The notes beneath the pieces are model-generated. The model was given only the letters and a program-made list of their open reading frames with translations. It searched no databases and was not told the origin of the DNA. Positions 46,972 through 58,184 of a stretch of DNA of 64,000 nt are shown piece by piece. Made by a program: the position numbers and the translations under genes. Positions within the stretch are counted from its first letter, which is position 1; each line of letters opens with the position of its first letter. The DNA comes from Dryas octopetala (taxonomy: Eukaryota; Streptophyta; Magnoliopsida; Rosales; Rosaceae), in assembly GCA_963921425.1 (NCBI GenBank), contig OY992834.1:27355923-27419922 (forward strand). Direction: 5' to 3'.

Positions 46972-47577
46972 GGGAAAAATTTACAAACATGACACGTACT
47001 TTGATGGTTGTTTCATTTCAGGACATTAATTTTGCTTTGTGTTAATGAATGACACATACTTTTATTTTGTGTCAATTAAGGACCATATTTTTTTCAGTTT
47101 TTATCTCAACTTTGGTTCGACGTTGGACCCATCAAACTCCATCAAATTTAGAAAAATTATATTGGATTTAAAGATATGCATCTTCTCTTTACAATCATAT
47201 AAAGATAACCCAAATCGGATCTCTACAGCTCCAGATAATCGGCCCCAAAGTAGGGTACTCGAAACTGTCCGATTTTCCAGAGGTCTGATTGGACAGTTTT
47301 GGATACCCTACTTTTAGGCCAATGATTTGGAGTTGTAGATGTCCGATTTGAATGATCTTTATATGGTTGTAAAGAAAAGATGCATAGCTTTAAACCAAGT
47401 ATAAGTTTGCTAAATTTGGTGGAGTTTTGATGGGTCCAATGTCGGGCCAAAGTTAAAATAAAACAGGGTCCTTAATTGACACAAAATAAAAGTATGTCTC
47501 CTTCATTAACACAAATCAAAATTAATGTCCTAATGAAACAACCATCAAAGTATATATCCTGTTTATAAATTTTTCCT
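46972..47577. mobile_element. Large foldback element, 606 bp, Mutator-type
   Basis: Exact 9-bp direct repeats, TTTTTGATA, flank it (46963-46971 and 47578-47586). The two halves, about 300 bp each, are inverted copies almost to the centre (near 47278-47283). Arm landmarks are ACTTTGATGGTTGTTTCATT, ATACTTTTATTTTGTGTCAATT and GTTGGACCCATCAAA. No coding. The long, nearly complete hairpin makes it a candidate source of small RNAs. Confidence 0.92.
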
Positions 47578-47767
47578 TTTTTGATACATGCAAAGCAAAC
47601 ACAAATACACAATCCACAATACTTAATATTTGTTTTCGAGTTCCACTAAACCGTCTATGGTCAATAGCATGTAAGCTCACAAGTTTATAATCAAGTTAAC
47701 ATAATAGAATTAAATTATTAATTAAACAAGACTAACCAACTTAGGTAAGTATATGTATCAAGATCAA

Positions 47768-48144
47768 GAGTTAATTACAGCAACAGTCTGGAAACTTTAC
47801 CCCGAGTCTCACTTAAGTCGACGAACTTTACTTTTAGATTCTTGGGTCTACAAATGTTTCCACGTTACTCACTTCAATCTGCTTCGTAATTTTTTCTCAA
47901 ATCACCATCAAATATTTGTACATTACAAGCACATGATTGACTTTTGAAGGGCAAAAGCTTTAAATTTTTTGGTCAATGTGTTTGTCACATGCAAATATTT
48001 GACGGAAATGGAAAAAATAATTGATGGAGTGGATTGAAGTGATTAACGTGAAAATATTTGTGGACTAAATACTCAAAAAGTAAAGTCTATAGACTCAAGT
48101 GAGACTCGGAATAAAGTTTGCAGACTGTTGATACAATTAAGTTT
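47768..48144. mobile_element. Foldback MITE, 377 bp
   Basis: The arms (about 130 bp each) are inverted copies: TACAGCAACAGTCTGGAAACTTTA, CCGAGTCTCACTT and CACTTCAATC at the left, with complements at the right. An 8-bp direct repeat, AAGATCAA, flanks it (47760-47767 and 48145-48152); a ninth base is mismatched, so hAT or Mutator-like origin is open. Confidence 0.85.
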
Positions 48145-48152
48145 AAGATCAA

Positions 48153-49750
48153 TAGATATTTATAACTAATTTGTTTAATCTAAACAATCAATTTATCAAG
48201 CATTTAACGCAAGCAATGATAATAAGGAAACTCTTCCTCATAGTGAAAACCGCGAGACGCAAGTTTAAGAAACAACATCCACTATGAAGTTAAGGAGTAT
48301 AAGTAAGACTTACAATCAGAAGCTAATCCAAACCCCATATGCTCCACTCACACCTATCATGGTTTTTTGAGTCGTTGATTTTGTTTGCTGATCTTATGAC
48401 ACCGAATTTCTCCAGTGGTTTGGTAGTTATATTCTGATCTTAACTACAAATGCTTATTATGTTGAGTGTCATATATAATAAGTTTCTAAGATTTTTTTTA
48501 ATAATTTTAGGATTAATTGGTATCATGATCTTACATCAGACATGATACAGATTTTGGCTTTTACATTATATTAATATATGCTATAACATTTCTCTTCATG
48601 ATTGTTAACATGTCATTGATGTCTCATGCATTAATTTTACATGCACAAATTGACCTTTATCTTTTTTGGATATATAGTATTTGACTTGATACATCAATAA
48701 TATTTATGTGGTTATAAAATATGGTAATATCCAATCAATGTCTTGAGCAGCGATGGGAAAACAATATAAATGTGCTTTAGATAGTAGGTGGGGACAACTG
48801 ATAGGATTGAGCCAACTACAAGTTATTTAAATGAATGGTGTGTAGGCTGATTTTCAAAACATGTGCATCTATAAGTTTACAGAACTTTTCTGCATGTCTT
48901 CATCCCTCACATTTTAAGTGTGACGTTGGTGATGATGGTGTTAAGAAGAACACTAGTAGGCATGATGATTTTGATCGTGCTACTTTGATATAGTGCATTT
49001 GAAAGGATTCTAATAAAATGGCATGATTTAGACATATGTGGATGGTTGTAATTGACCTAGAAGTAACTAGAATTGCCCGAATGATGTGGATACATGCCAT
49101 ATATGACAAATGACTCTGATAGCATGTGTGTTTGATGACAGGTAAACACAATTAAGTACCACATTTGTGCCCTAAGCCTTTGATAAATATTCTAGGTGGA
49201 CTTCTTGGATTATGTTGATGTATATATCATGCATGTCCAAATACGAAATGTTTACGATTCTACAATTTATTTTATGTTATAATATTTAGAAGTGGGTTAT
49301 TCATTTTATTTCTCTTGGACTTGGAAGCTATAGACTAGGCTATATGAAAAGCCAATAGACATGTAATTAGCATTCGCTTTTGTTCATCGGAATCATGGAA
49401 ATGCAAAATCATGAGGGCACATGTTTCATTCTCTTTCAGCTTGAGTTCAAAACCATGCAATTGAAGTTGTTAGATAATTAGAAAACTAGTAAGGTAACAT
49501 AAACTATGGAGAACCAAAAGGAGAATGATCTTTTTTCTATAAGCTAAATGTGTTTCTCGTACTTGTGTGAGCTCTATGTCTGCTCTTGGTAGTTGGTTTA
49601 TATATCTAAACACATAATTTATATTGTATTCTATATATTTTGTACTTATGTATTATGGATATCTGTGATTATTTATGTGAAATTCTGTTGTATTTTCTCT
49701 ACTTTTTATGAATTAAAAGTATATGATTTTCTTGTCTTTTTAAATTGCAG
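48153..49750. other. Intergenic DNA before the isopropylmalate dehydratase pseudogene
   Basis: I searched for the missing N-terminal half of the dehydratase here and did not find it. No other gene or clear repeat was recognised. Confidence 0.5.
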
Positions 49751-50338
49751 GTACCTCCAACTTTGAGATTTGCAATGGATGGTGAAATGCCTGAGTATTT
49801 GCTTGCTAAATATTTGACTTTGCAAGTAAGTTTAACCAGGTTTCAAGGTATTTGTTTCCTCTAAAGTATTCATAAAATACAAAAATGTAAATTATTTCAG
49901 TTTGATAGAGCCCATGATTTTCAATTGTTTTGTTGAAATCTAACTTTATGAAAACATCCAGTCTTTGTGTTGTTGCCACTTGATAAATGATTTTGATGTG
50001 GCAGATTATTGGTAAAATATATGTTGCCGGTGCAACATATAAAGCTATGAAGTTTGTTCGTTCCACTGTTATAGTTTAAATGTAAGTGAACTTTTAAAGG
50101 TCTTTACTGCAAGTATGTATGATCATCCAGTTAATTTGGTTGCAGTTGTCAGTTACTCATTTATGAACGATGAATTCAATTTATGTAATCTCTGTATTGG
50201 ACAAATGGAAGAAAGGATGACATTATGCAACATGGTTATTGAAGCTGAGGGTAAAAATAGTACGTGTTGTCCCTGCTGATAGCACTGCATACAAGTACCT
50301 TGAGGTTAGTGGCACTAATCATCAAATACTATGATAGC

Positions 50339-50369
<31 letters not shown>

Positions 50370-53137
50370 TACACACACTCACAAAGGTATGTCTATTTGT
50401 GCATGTATATTAGCAGGTATATGCGTTCATGTGCATGTGCGTTATAATGGATGGTTGGATGTGTGTGCCAACATATGTATGCTTGTTTTTCTTTGATGCA
50501 TGCTGTGATACCCGTGTCCATTTGTCATCACATATATATAGGTGCTACCTAGCTTAGTATGCCAAAATCAGGCAAGAGTGTGTACATCAGCATTCATGAT
50601 CTCATGAACTTTGTGGCAAAAGGCCCCATTGTTGAGTTCAGAAGTCAAAATCCAGTTCAGTTGAACGAGGTTGGGAACAAGTCTTGCCTTAGGGCTACAC
50701 ATAGTGTTTTTCTTTTGCCTAGCTTGTCATAAAGTTATTATTTTTTTATGAGTGGTTTTGCAACATATGATGTTCTCTTTGCATGTTAAATACATTTGTG
50801 TTGTCTAGCATGAGCTATATAATGATATAATTTGCATCGCAAGATAAGACGTCTATACCCTATGAACTTGTGTACAGTGATGATAAAACAAGGTAATTTA
50901 TGCAATTAGATATCCACGTTTTATAAGTTCATTTCACGATCCAGTTTATAACATTGTACCTTTCTTGTGTATTAACTTTCAAAACTGAAGTGCATGCTTT
51001 GCATTCAACATGGACATGCACTCTAGAATTTTATGTTTTACTTTTCCATGGTTAATGCCACCTTTAAATATTTTCTAGATGTACCAATATTATAACTTCA
51101 GATTTTCATAAAATAATTTCACTGGGATTTCAAGGGCCTTTGGAAATCATTACAAATTTCTAGTGCACTGATGGAGCCTTTGCTATGTTAGTAGATGAGA
51201 GACCAGACAACATTTTTAGATAATTTTTACACCATATGTACCTTCAAGTAAAGACAAACCTTGGTTCTTTCTTTCATTTTATTTTCGTTTTATTTTTATT
51301 TTTTTCTAATGCCCCATCATTTTCATTTAATGTCTATGGGTGTTCTCCCAGTACCTGTCGCAGGGAAGACTATCACAATATGGAATATGTACAATAAGAA
51401 AAAAGAGTTTGTGCGTTGTCAAAAGATGTCCCTTGCTCATACAATTCCTTTTAGTAATACACATTCTAAGTTGGTTAGAATCCTAAGCTAAAATAAGCAG
51501 ATATTGTTCTACAGTATTCTTTTTAAACACATATGCATTTAAGTACTATATTGTCATCATCTTATTAGTTCCGGTGTTGTCCTTGACTTGTAACCTTGTC
51601 ATTTGTAAGTCTATGTTAAATGTAAGAGAATTGAATGTTAAAATTTGTAATTCATATTCTACATATAACTTTAAACATATTGGTCCTTTCTTTTGATCTG
51701 CTTAATATTGGTCCCTAATTGTCGATAGATTTTGGAATTCATTTGTATTTAATGAATTTATTTTGTTTACATTTAGATTTCTTTCTGAGTACAGATTTGA
51801 TGTCTCAAAACTAGAGCCACTGGTGACATAGGTGAGTAGCACATAGATTAATCTCATATAAGTTAGATCTTCAAATATCTCTATTTTTGCGAGTCATTTT
51901 TCAATTATTTTGCAGCCTCATTCTCTAGATAATCGTGCTTTAGCAAGAGAATGCAAAGACGTGAAGATTAACAGAGTATATATTGGATCTTGTACTGGTG
52001 GAAAAACAGAGGATTTTATAGTTGCAGCTAAAGTTTTTTTTAGCATCAGTAAGAAGTCAAATCTTTGTAAAATGAGTATTGAAATATTGTTAACACATGC
52101 CGACTTGAATAAACATCTGAGTGCTTCTTTTTTATCAAATGCATGCATGCATACATTGCACATATGAATCATCACCAGTGGTATGAATTGCATGAATCCA
52201 ATTTGTAGATGACATATGTGTTTTGTTAATGAAAATCTATCTCAATATATTTAATACTCTACATTTTCTTTATTGTATTACCTATTAACAGTATGTGCTT
52301 TAGGGGTATGCTGGTGCATTTGGACCTCTTGTTTTATTATGTTTTTTTTTTTTGGTCAATTTGGGGTTGTTGTCACTTGCTTAGGGAAGTGTTCGTATAT
52401 TAGTACTGTATAGCTCGTCCTATTGTATAGATCAACTTGCTTAGAGATTTTCTCTTTTCTTGGTTAAGATCTAATTGCTTTAATACAAGGCAAAAAGGTC
52501 AAAGTACCCACATTTCTTGTGCCTGCTACTCAAAAGGTTTGTCATGCTACAGTAACAATTGCTTAGGCGTCAGCATTCCTTATTATAAATTTATGAAATC
52601 CATGATAAATGAAATCTTATATTGTTTATGCTAAAATTTATAGGTTTGGATGGACATGTATAGTCTTTCAGTGCCCGAATCTGGTGGCAAGACTTGCTCA
52701 TAGATATTTGAGGAAGCTGGTTGTGACACACATGCAAGTCCAAGTTGTGGTGCTTGTTTGGGTGGTCCTAAAGACATGTATGCTCGCATGAATAAACCAA
52801 AGGTGAGTTTATTCCTTTAGCTGCACACTCAAAATGATTTAACCATGCTCTCACGTCCTGGGGTAGCCGGACCTCATAGATCATTGCACCTCACTATATT
52901 ATTGTCTTTGATAGGATTAGGACTGGCCGTTCAACTTTTGGGGGAGTTCTCATAACCCCATTTGCAGATGATCTTAATACCATTTTGTCTTTACAAGTAT
53001 GTGTCTCAACAACAAACAAGAACTTCCCGAGCCGAATAGGCCACAAGGAAGGCCATATATATCTTGCTAGACCATATATTGCTGCAACATTTGCTTTGAC
53101 TGGTTATGTCACCGACCCAAGAGACTTTCTGCAGTAG
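49751..53137 (+). pseudogene. IIL1: 3-isopropylmalate dehydratase large subunit (LeuC/IIL1-type), 5'-truncated pseudogene
   Basis: Exon-like blocks at about 49751-49825 (FAMDGEMPEYLLAK), 50005-50080 (VAGATYKAMKF), 50200-50304, 50842-50892, 51776-51831 (FLSEYRFDVSKLEPL), 51916-52058 (RALARECKDVKINRVYIGSC), 52498-52537 (VKVPTFLVPATQ), 52644-52802 (SPSCGACLGGPKDMYARMN) and 52996-53137 ([16 protein letters not shown], ending at the family's normal FLQ-stop). The enzyme isomerises isopropylmalate in plastid leucine synthesis, and its 4Fe-4S ligand cysteines (GSCTGG, CGAC) are still visible. The N-terminal half is missing. A TAG replaces the codon before PHS, another TAG replaces Gln in the SQIFEE block, and a frameshift lies near 50070. 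Introns are kept, so this is a decayed genomic duplicate. Confidence 0.9.
50343..50375. repeat. CT/CA microsatellite in a pseudogene intron
   Basis: A CT tract of about ten units is followed by CA units. It lies about 40 bases after the donor of a dehydratase pseudogene intron. Confidence 0.85.
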
Positions 53138-53139
53138 GC

Positions 53140-53750
53140 AATATCATCACAAATCTCATCAGTGTATGTTTACTTTGTACTTTTCTGCTGTAAATCAGGC
53201 AATTAAAAGAGTAATGAGTTTTCTACACCCATCCAAAAGTGTTGTATGCTTGTGATTTATCAGGTCAGTTCCATATGTATTCTATGTGAATTGTTATTCC
53301 AAGTGCTATAATGATACATGAACAGAAAATAAGGAGGGTATCTCAGTGAACATTACTAGACAACTTTTGATGGCTTTTGCTTGTATAAGAAGGTTTCTCA
53401 GTTGACATATGATTATGTTTAATGAAAACTTCTTACTTACAATAGGTGTAAATGTCTGTTTCATAGTCGTCTCTCACGTGTTGATCATATGACTGGATAC
53501 TGTGAGATTGAGGTATACACCTGTTGTGAAGGCAAATTTTATCTAGAAGTGAAAGAATACAATAACAAGGAGAGAATTGCAGTTAATTTTGAGCAATTTC
53601 TCTATTCTGAAACAGAATTTAGGTTATCCTATTTCTTGCAAGTTCTCTACTCTCAGCAATGGAACAGTGCTTCACAGATAGAAAGATTCTGGGCTTTCAT
53701 CATTTTTATTAGCCATTTTCAGTTTCTTGATCTTGCAACATAGCATGTTC
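53140..53750. other. Noncoding; one open frame without known domain
   Basis: A frame at 53489-53743 (84 codons) has fairly normal residue composition but no motif I recognise, and no splice or promoter evidence. Not called as a gene. Confidence 0.4.
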
Positions 53751-54150
53751 TTAGTCACCCCAAAAAGTTTGTGTATGATTATATAATTAGAAGAAATTAC
53801 TATATAAAAAGGAAAAATGTGGAGTTGATATACACGATCAGGATTTAAATACACCTAATGAAATTCTTTTTTATATAAAAATTGTGAGTTCCCAAGTAAT
53901 TTTTCTTGAAAAAGAAAAAAAGAAATAAAAAGTTCTATGTGTAAACCTACCAACGTTCATGGTTCACTTAAATAATCAATTTGGACCTAATGGGCACCAA
54001 TGATTGGGAAAATCCATAGGTGGAGAACTTTACACCTTAATTGCAGACTTGCATTGGTTAATCATTGTAACCAGTTTTTGAATGTTAAGATTTTTAGCCA
54101 ACAATAGCACCTAACACCGAATGGGTCACTCCTTGGGTTTTCTTGACGAG
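53750..54150. repeat. Segment related to the methyltransferase intron (40440-40800)
   Basis: Diverged copy in the same orientation. Shared blocks include GTTTGTGTATGATTA, ACCTAATGGGCACCAATGATTGGGAAAATCC and GTTAATCATTGTAACCAG. Confidence 0.8.
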
Positions 54151-54216
54151 GATAGACTTAAACATATATAAGTTCATTTAAGGGTCACATTGGGGATTCA
54201 CTTTACAATATAGTTT

Positions 54217-54307
54217 TTTTTTTTTTTTAGTTGGGGAGAAGGGAGATTGAACTTGGGTGCATTGTGGGTAATTCTACGGCCTTCCAACTGCGCTACCCAA
54301 CAACTGC
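54217..54307 (-). mobile_element. tRNA-derived SINE, 91 bp
   Basis: On the minus strand it reads from 54307: a tRNA-like head with an A-box (GGTAGCGCAGTTGG), a B-box (AAGTTCAATCTC), and a 3' A-run (the plus-strand T-run at 54217-54228). An 18-bp exact duplication, CACTTTACAATATAGTTT, flanks it (54199-54216 and 54308-54325). The duplication length and A-tail fit LINE-style retroposition. It has no tRNA 3' half that could fold properly, so it is not a working tRNA gene. Confidence 0.88.
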
Positions 54308-54325
54308 CACTTTACAATATAGTTT

Positions 54326-55434
54326 AGAGATTTGTTAACTTTCCATTATAACAAATCGAAAACTATTTTTTCTTTTTTTCTATGAAAACTGTTTAATTAT
54401 ATGTTGATCATTTAAATGTTTATTAGATACATCGTGTTTGTCTATTTATTTGAACGCAATTATATGCCTTAGGGTTAATTTCATGAGGATCCTTGAAGTT
54501 TAGCTCAATTACAATCAAACTCCACAAATCTCATTAATGACTTGCACATCCCTTATTTTTTACTTAAGTACAATTAACTTAACAATTATAGAGTCCAATT
54601 GTCTTTTTGCTGCATAGAAAAAGTGAAGCATAATATTTATTTTAAAAATATTCTTCACTAGGGTGGTTGTGCCACGTATATGGTGCGGCCTCTAAGACTC
54701 TAATAATTTATTGGCATGTGCCCCTATTTCAAATAAAGTTTGCAGTTTTTTAAATCTGGTAGAAGACATGGCACCATAATAGTGGGTGGTCCTACTATAC
54801 AAGTGGTACCATTCTCCCATTTAAGACTTTTTTCTTAATTTTAAGGTTAATATATTAAGAATAAATAAAATACTCGCACGTACATTGATGCATTATTTTG
54901 ATTCGGGGATTCCAAACATTATTCGAAGGGGAATGTTAGCTACCTTTCCAATTTAACTTCCTCTCTGACCGCTTCTCTTATATTATCATTTTGTATTATA
55001 CTTTAATGATCTAAAACATTTATTTTTTAAATTATCATTTAAAGATCTCTGCAAAAAATCAAAAAACTGAAAAAATCGTTTGGTCATATAACTATTATAA
55101 AATAAATAGAGAGTGAGTTTAATTGTTACCAAAACCATATATTTATTTGATTACATTGCAAAGAAAGGAATATTTCGAAACCTAAAAAATTTAGACTAAA
55201 CAATTGAAACTTTTAACAAAATTTTGATAATTTTGATTCAGTAATATTTCGAAACAAAAACAAAAAAATAAATTTCAAGAAAATTTTTGAAATTTAATTT
55301 CATGCTGCAAAGTGAGAAATAAGAGAGAAAGTTGAAGAGGAAAGTAGCTAACATTTGTTTTATTGGAAATACAAATTTTATGTAAAAAAGAAAATTGCAA
55401 TAAATAAATTAAATAAAACTTAAGGTACTAAAAC
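54326..55434. other. AT-rich intergenic DNA
   Basis: No gene or clear mobile element was seen in this stretch. Confidence 0.5.
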
Positions 55435-55863
55435 GTAAATTTAACCTTAGACCGAAAAAAAGTAAAAACGTAAGAATGCTGTTATTTTGCACACCCTTTT
55501 TTTTTCTTTTTGCACACCATTTTTCTCTTTTTTTCTCCTACACACCCCACACACTTATCTCAAATTCAAAACCTCTCAACACACACCTAACCCATTACCA
55601 AAATACCCTTATTTCATTACACACCCATACACCCCATCTTTCTCTTTTCCACTCTCTCTCCTTCCCTCTCTCTCTCTTTCTCTGTCAACACACACCCGCG
55701 CAGCACCACCCTCCTCGCAGCAGCAGCACCACCGTGCGCAACACCACTCTCCCTGCATGCGCACCATTCCTCTCATTCTCTCTCTCCTCCCTGCTACACC
55801 ACCCTCCTCGCAGCACCAGCACCGCGCGCAGCGTCACCCTACCTGCATGCCCACCATTCTCCT

Positions 55864-55868
<5 letters not shown>

Positions 55869-55942
<74 letters not shown>
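55869..55942. repeat. TC microsatellite
   Basis: An uninterrupted TC tract of about 37 units. Confidence 0.97.
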
Positions 55943-55945
<3 letters not shown>

Positions 55946-56104
55946 ACTGCACCACACTCCCCGCACTCACCACCATGCCAAGCTCGCATAGCCAAGAAGC
56001 CCCAACGTTCGACCACGCCGCCGACGCAAATGAGCTCGCGCCTGACAGCTTTGCCCAGCTCACACGACCACGCCGCAGTGCCAGCCAAGAGGATGAATCA
56101 GGCC

Positions 56105-56228
56105 GTTTGACAGTCATTCGCCGAAACTGGCAGGTTCGCTCGGCAGCCATCCGTCGAAACCGGTGGGTTCGTTCGGCAGTCATCTGCCGAAGCCGTTAGT
56201 TTCATTCGGTGGCTGTCTACCGAACCAA
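56105..56228. repeat. Degenerate tandem repeat of about 37 bp, 3-4 units
   Basis: Units share GCAGTCATCYGYCGAARCCGGTGGGTTCG-like text (GTCATTCGCCGAAAC, GCCATCCGTCGAAAC, GTCATCTGCCGAAGC, GGCTGTCTACCGAAC). It is GC-rich against the surroundings and lies in the core of the probable insertion. Confidence 0.75.
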
Positions 56229-56671
56229 CTGCAGCGACATAGAAAGGGAGGGAAGAGAGAGAGAGAGAGGAGATGATGGTGCAGCAAAGAGGGAAGAAGA
56301 CAGAGAAATAGAGAGAGAAGAGGGGGAGGAGGGGCTGCCGGGCTGGTTGTGGTGAGGGCTTGGAGGGGGTAGTAGCTGTTTTGGCTTAGGTAGGGGGAAA
56401 AAGAAGGTGGTGGTGGTGCTATGGTGGTGGCTGTTTTGGGGGTGCTGTGGTGGTGATGCATGCAGAGAGAGGAAGATGGTGGTTAGTGGTGGCTCGGTAG
56501 GGGGAAGAAGAAGAAGGAAAAAAAAACAGGGGAAGGGGGTCCGAACGAGAGAAAAAAAAAGAGGGAAAGAGGGAGGGGCTGTATGGTCTTTTTGTTTTTG
56601 TTTATTTTTTTTTTTAATAGAGGTGTGCGAAAAGGAAAAAAAAAGGTGTGCAAATTTGAGTAAATTTAACC

Positions 56672-56680
56672 CTATATAAG
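56672..56680 (+). promoter_or_regulatory. Putative TATA box of the SURP/G-patch gene
   Basis: CTATATAAG begins one base after the 12-bp repeat that marks the right edge of the probable insertion. It lies about 25-35 bp before the likely start of the 5' UTR exon. Confidence 0.5.
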
Positions 56681-56699
56681 GAAACCGGCCCCGTACAAG

Positions 56700-58184
56700 T
56701 CAAATGTCAAGCGGTCTTCGCTTTCTCGTCCTTGAATCACAGAGAGAGGGGGGTGTCAGATTCCAATCCCTAATTAGGGCAAAACGTGTTTCCAATTGCC
56801 AATTGGAGGAAGATCAACGATCTAATATTGAATCTATTTCGCTCTGGTTAGTTTCCAGTTTTTTACTTCATTGTTTATATCATTTCGTTTCTCGTTTTGG
56901 GATTCTTATGTTTTGGCTTATGCGGCATGGCTTGTGGTGTTTTTTTTTTGTTTGGATGATTTGATTTGGTGCTGTCTTGGTGAATTAGGCTTTGAAGTTT
57001 GTTTCTTGTATTAGATGGATTTGTAAATTGATTTAAATTTGTAAATTTGATTTGGGTTTTAGGGTTTGTGTTCGACTATCCCAGTGTGTCTATTTTTTTA
57101 TGCATGTATATGAAGTGCAAAACTGATCTTGTGACTCCGTATGATTATTGAGCGGAAGATAATTAGTCAATTCTATGCTGATTAATTTTGATATGTCCTG
57201 AAAGTTAGTGATGCAAAAAATTAGTAGACTGGAAAGGTAAACTGATTATCAAAGTGGTAGATGATTATCTTCTGAATCTGGTTTGAAAGCTTGGGACTAT
57301 GTTATAGTGGTTTGTAAGGGGAAAGTGTTTGTGCTTTATAGTCATGTAGATAATTAGCTGATTTTTCATTAAATATGGTTTTGTAGAAGATTGTTTTCTT
57401 GCACCACCCATTGGATCATTTTGGCGTTTTTGAGATCAACTATCAACTATCATTTACATTAGTTTGTTTAACTTTCCTCCTGTTCAAGTTATCTAATTAA
57501 AGCAGTATAAATTCAGTTTTGAATAGTGTCATTCGAGTCCATGTTTTAATGAAATGGTGGAAATTGGCCTCTGTTTTCCAAAATGACCGCATTGGGCATA
57601 CACACTAGTTTTGAACTTAATTTATCTGATCGTATATACTTATTATAATTTATAACCACTTGTAATATCTACTTTTTTCAACTAAATATAGTCCGGCTAA
57701 TATGATGGACAAAATATGAGGGACAAGTGAGGGACAACACATCGTAGGGTTGGATTTACTTCAATTAAGTATTGGTTTTACAATTGTGATAATCCAACCC
57801 CGGATGTGTTGTCCCTCATATTAGTCTGACTCCAACTAAATATTCTTGCGGGAATATCCCCTCTTTTTGAACTGAAATCCCACTCTTAATGCTGTGTGGA
57901 TATGCACAGTGCGAAGCTGTGTGGATATGCACAGTGTGGTCTTTTCAGAAAACCAAGGCTCATTCACAGCGTTTTGTGAAATTGTGGTATTCCCTTTTTC
58001 ATTTTATTCTTCGGGTGAAATTTACTTTTGCCAACATTAAAATTATCTCATATAGTGCTACATATTGAAAAAAAAAATTACAAAGATTAGATGAAAAATC
58101 ACTTCAATATCTAAATAGCTTGGAAGCTTGCTTGTCAAACAGTGAATTCCTGTAAACACCCTAAGCAAACTTGGCTCTTTTCCA
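56700..58184 (+). other. 5' UTR exon and first intron of the SURP/G-patch gene
   Basis: The 5' UTR exon is inferred at about 56700-56846, ending at CTCTG/GTTAGT. The intron runs to an acceptor at 58164-58165 (CCTAAG), 19 bases before the ATG. It contains a small MITE (57690-57832) and a 26-bp direct repeat (GCTGTGTGGATATGCACAGTG at 57889 and 57914). Confidence 0.6.
57690..57832. mobile_element. Small MITE, 143 bp, in the 5' UTR intron
   Basis: An 11-bp direct repeat, CAACTAAATAT, flanks it (57679-57689 and 57833-57843). The ends are inverted copies (AGTCCGGCTAATATGA and, on the other strand, AGTCAGACTAATATGA), followed by GAGGGACAACACAT and its complement. No coding. Confidence 0.8.

Larger units (their letters stand above)
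55447..56659. mobile_element. Probable insertion of unknown class, GC-rich core with pyrimidine/purine arms
   Basis: A 12-bp direct repeat, GTAAATTTAACC, stands at 55435-55446 and 56660-56671 and may be a target duplication. Just inside, inverted copies of about 30 bp occur: TTTGCACACCC with a T-rich run at 55486-55520, and the complement at 56620-56655. The plus strand is pyrimidine-rich on the left and purine-rich on the right, so the halves are partly self-complementary. The centre (56000-56250) is GC-rich with a degenerate CCGAA-containing tandem repeat. No transposase. Overlapping frames on both strands are low-complexity and not called. Confidence 0.5.

Noticed and set aside
54217..54307. 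Possible tRNA gene on the minus strand
   Set aside because: A- and B-boxes are present, but no full cloverleaf can be drawn, and an A-run and an 18-bp target duplication mark it as a SINE.
55476..56199. Overlapping open frames of 171 and 207 codons
   Set aside because: They are driven by TC and pyrimidine-rich low-complexity DNA, lie in overlapping frames, and have no recognisable domain.
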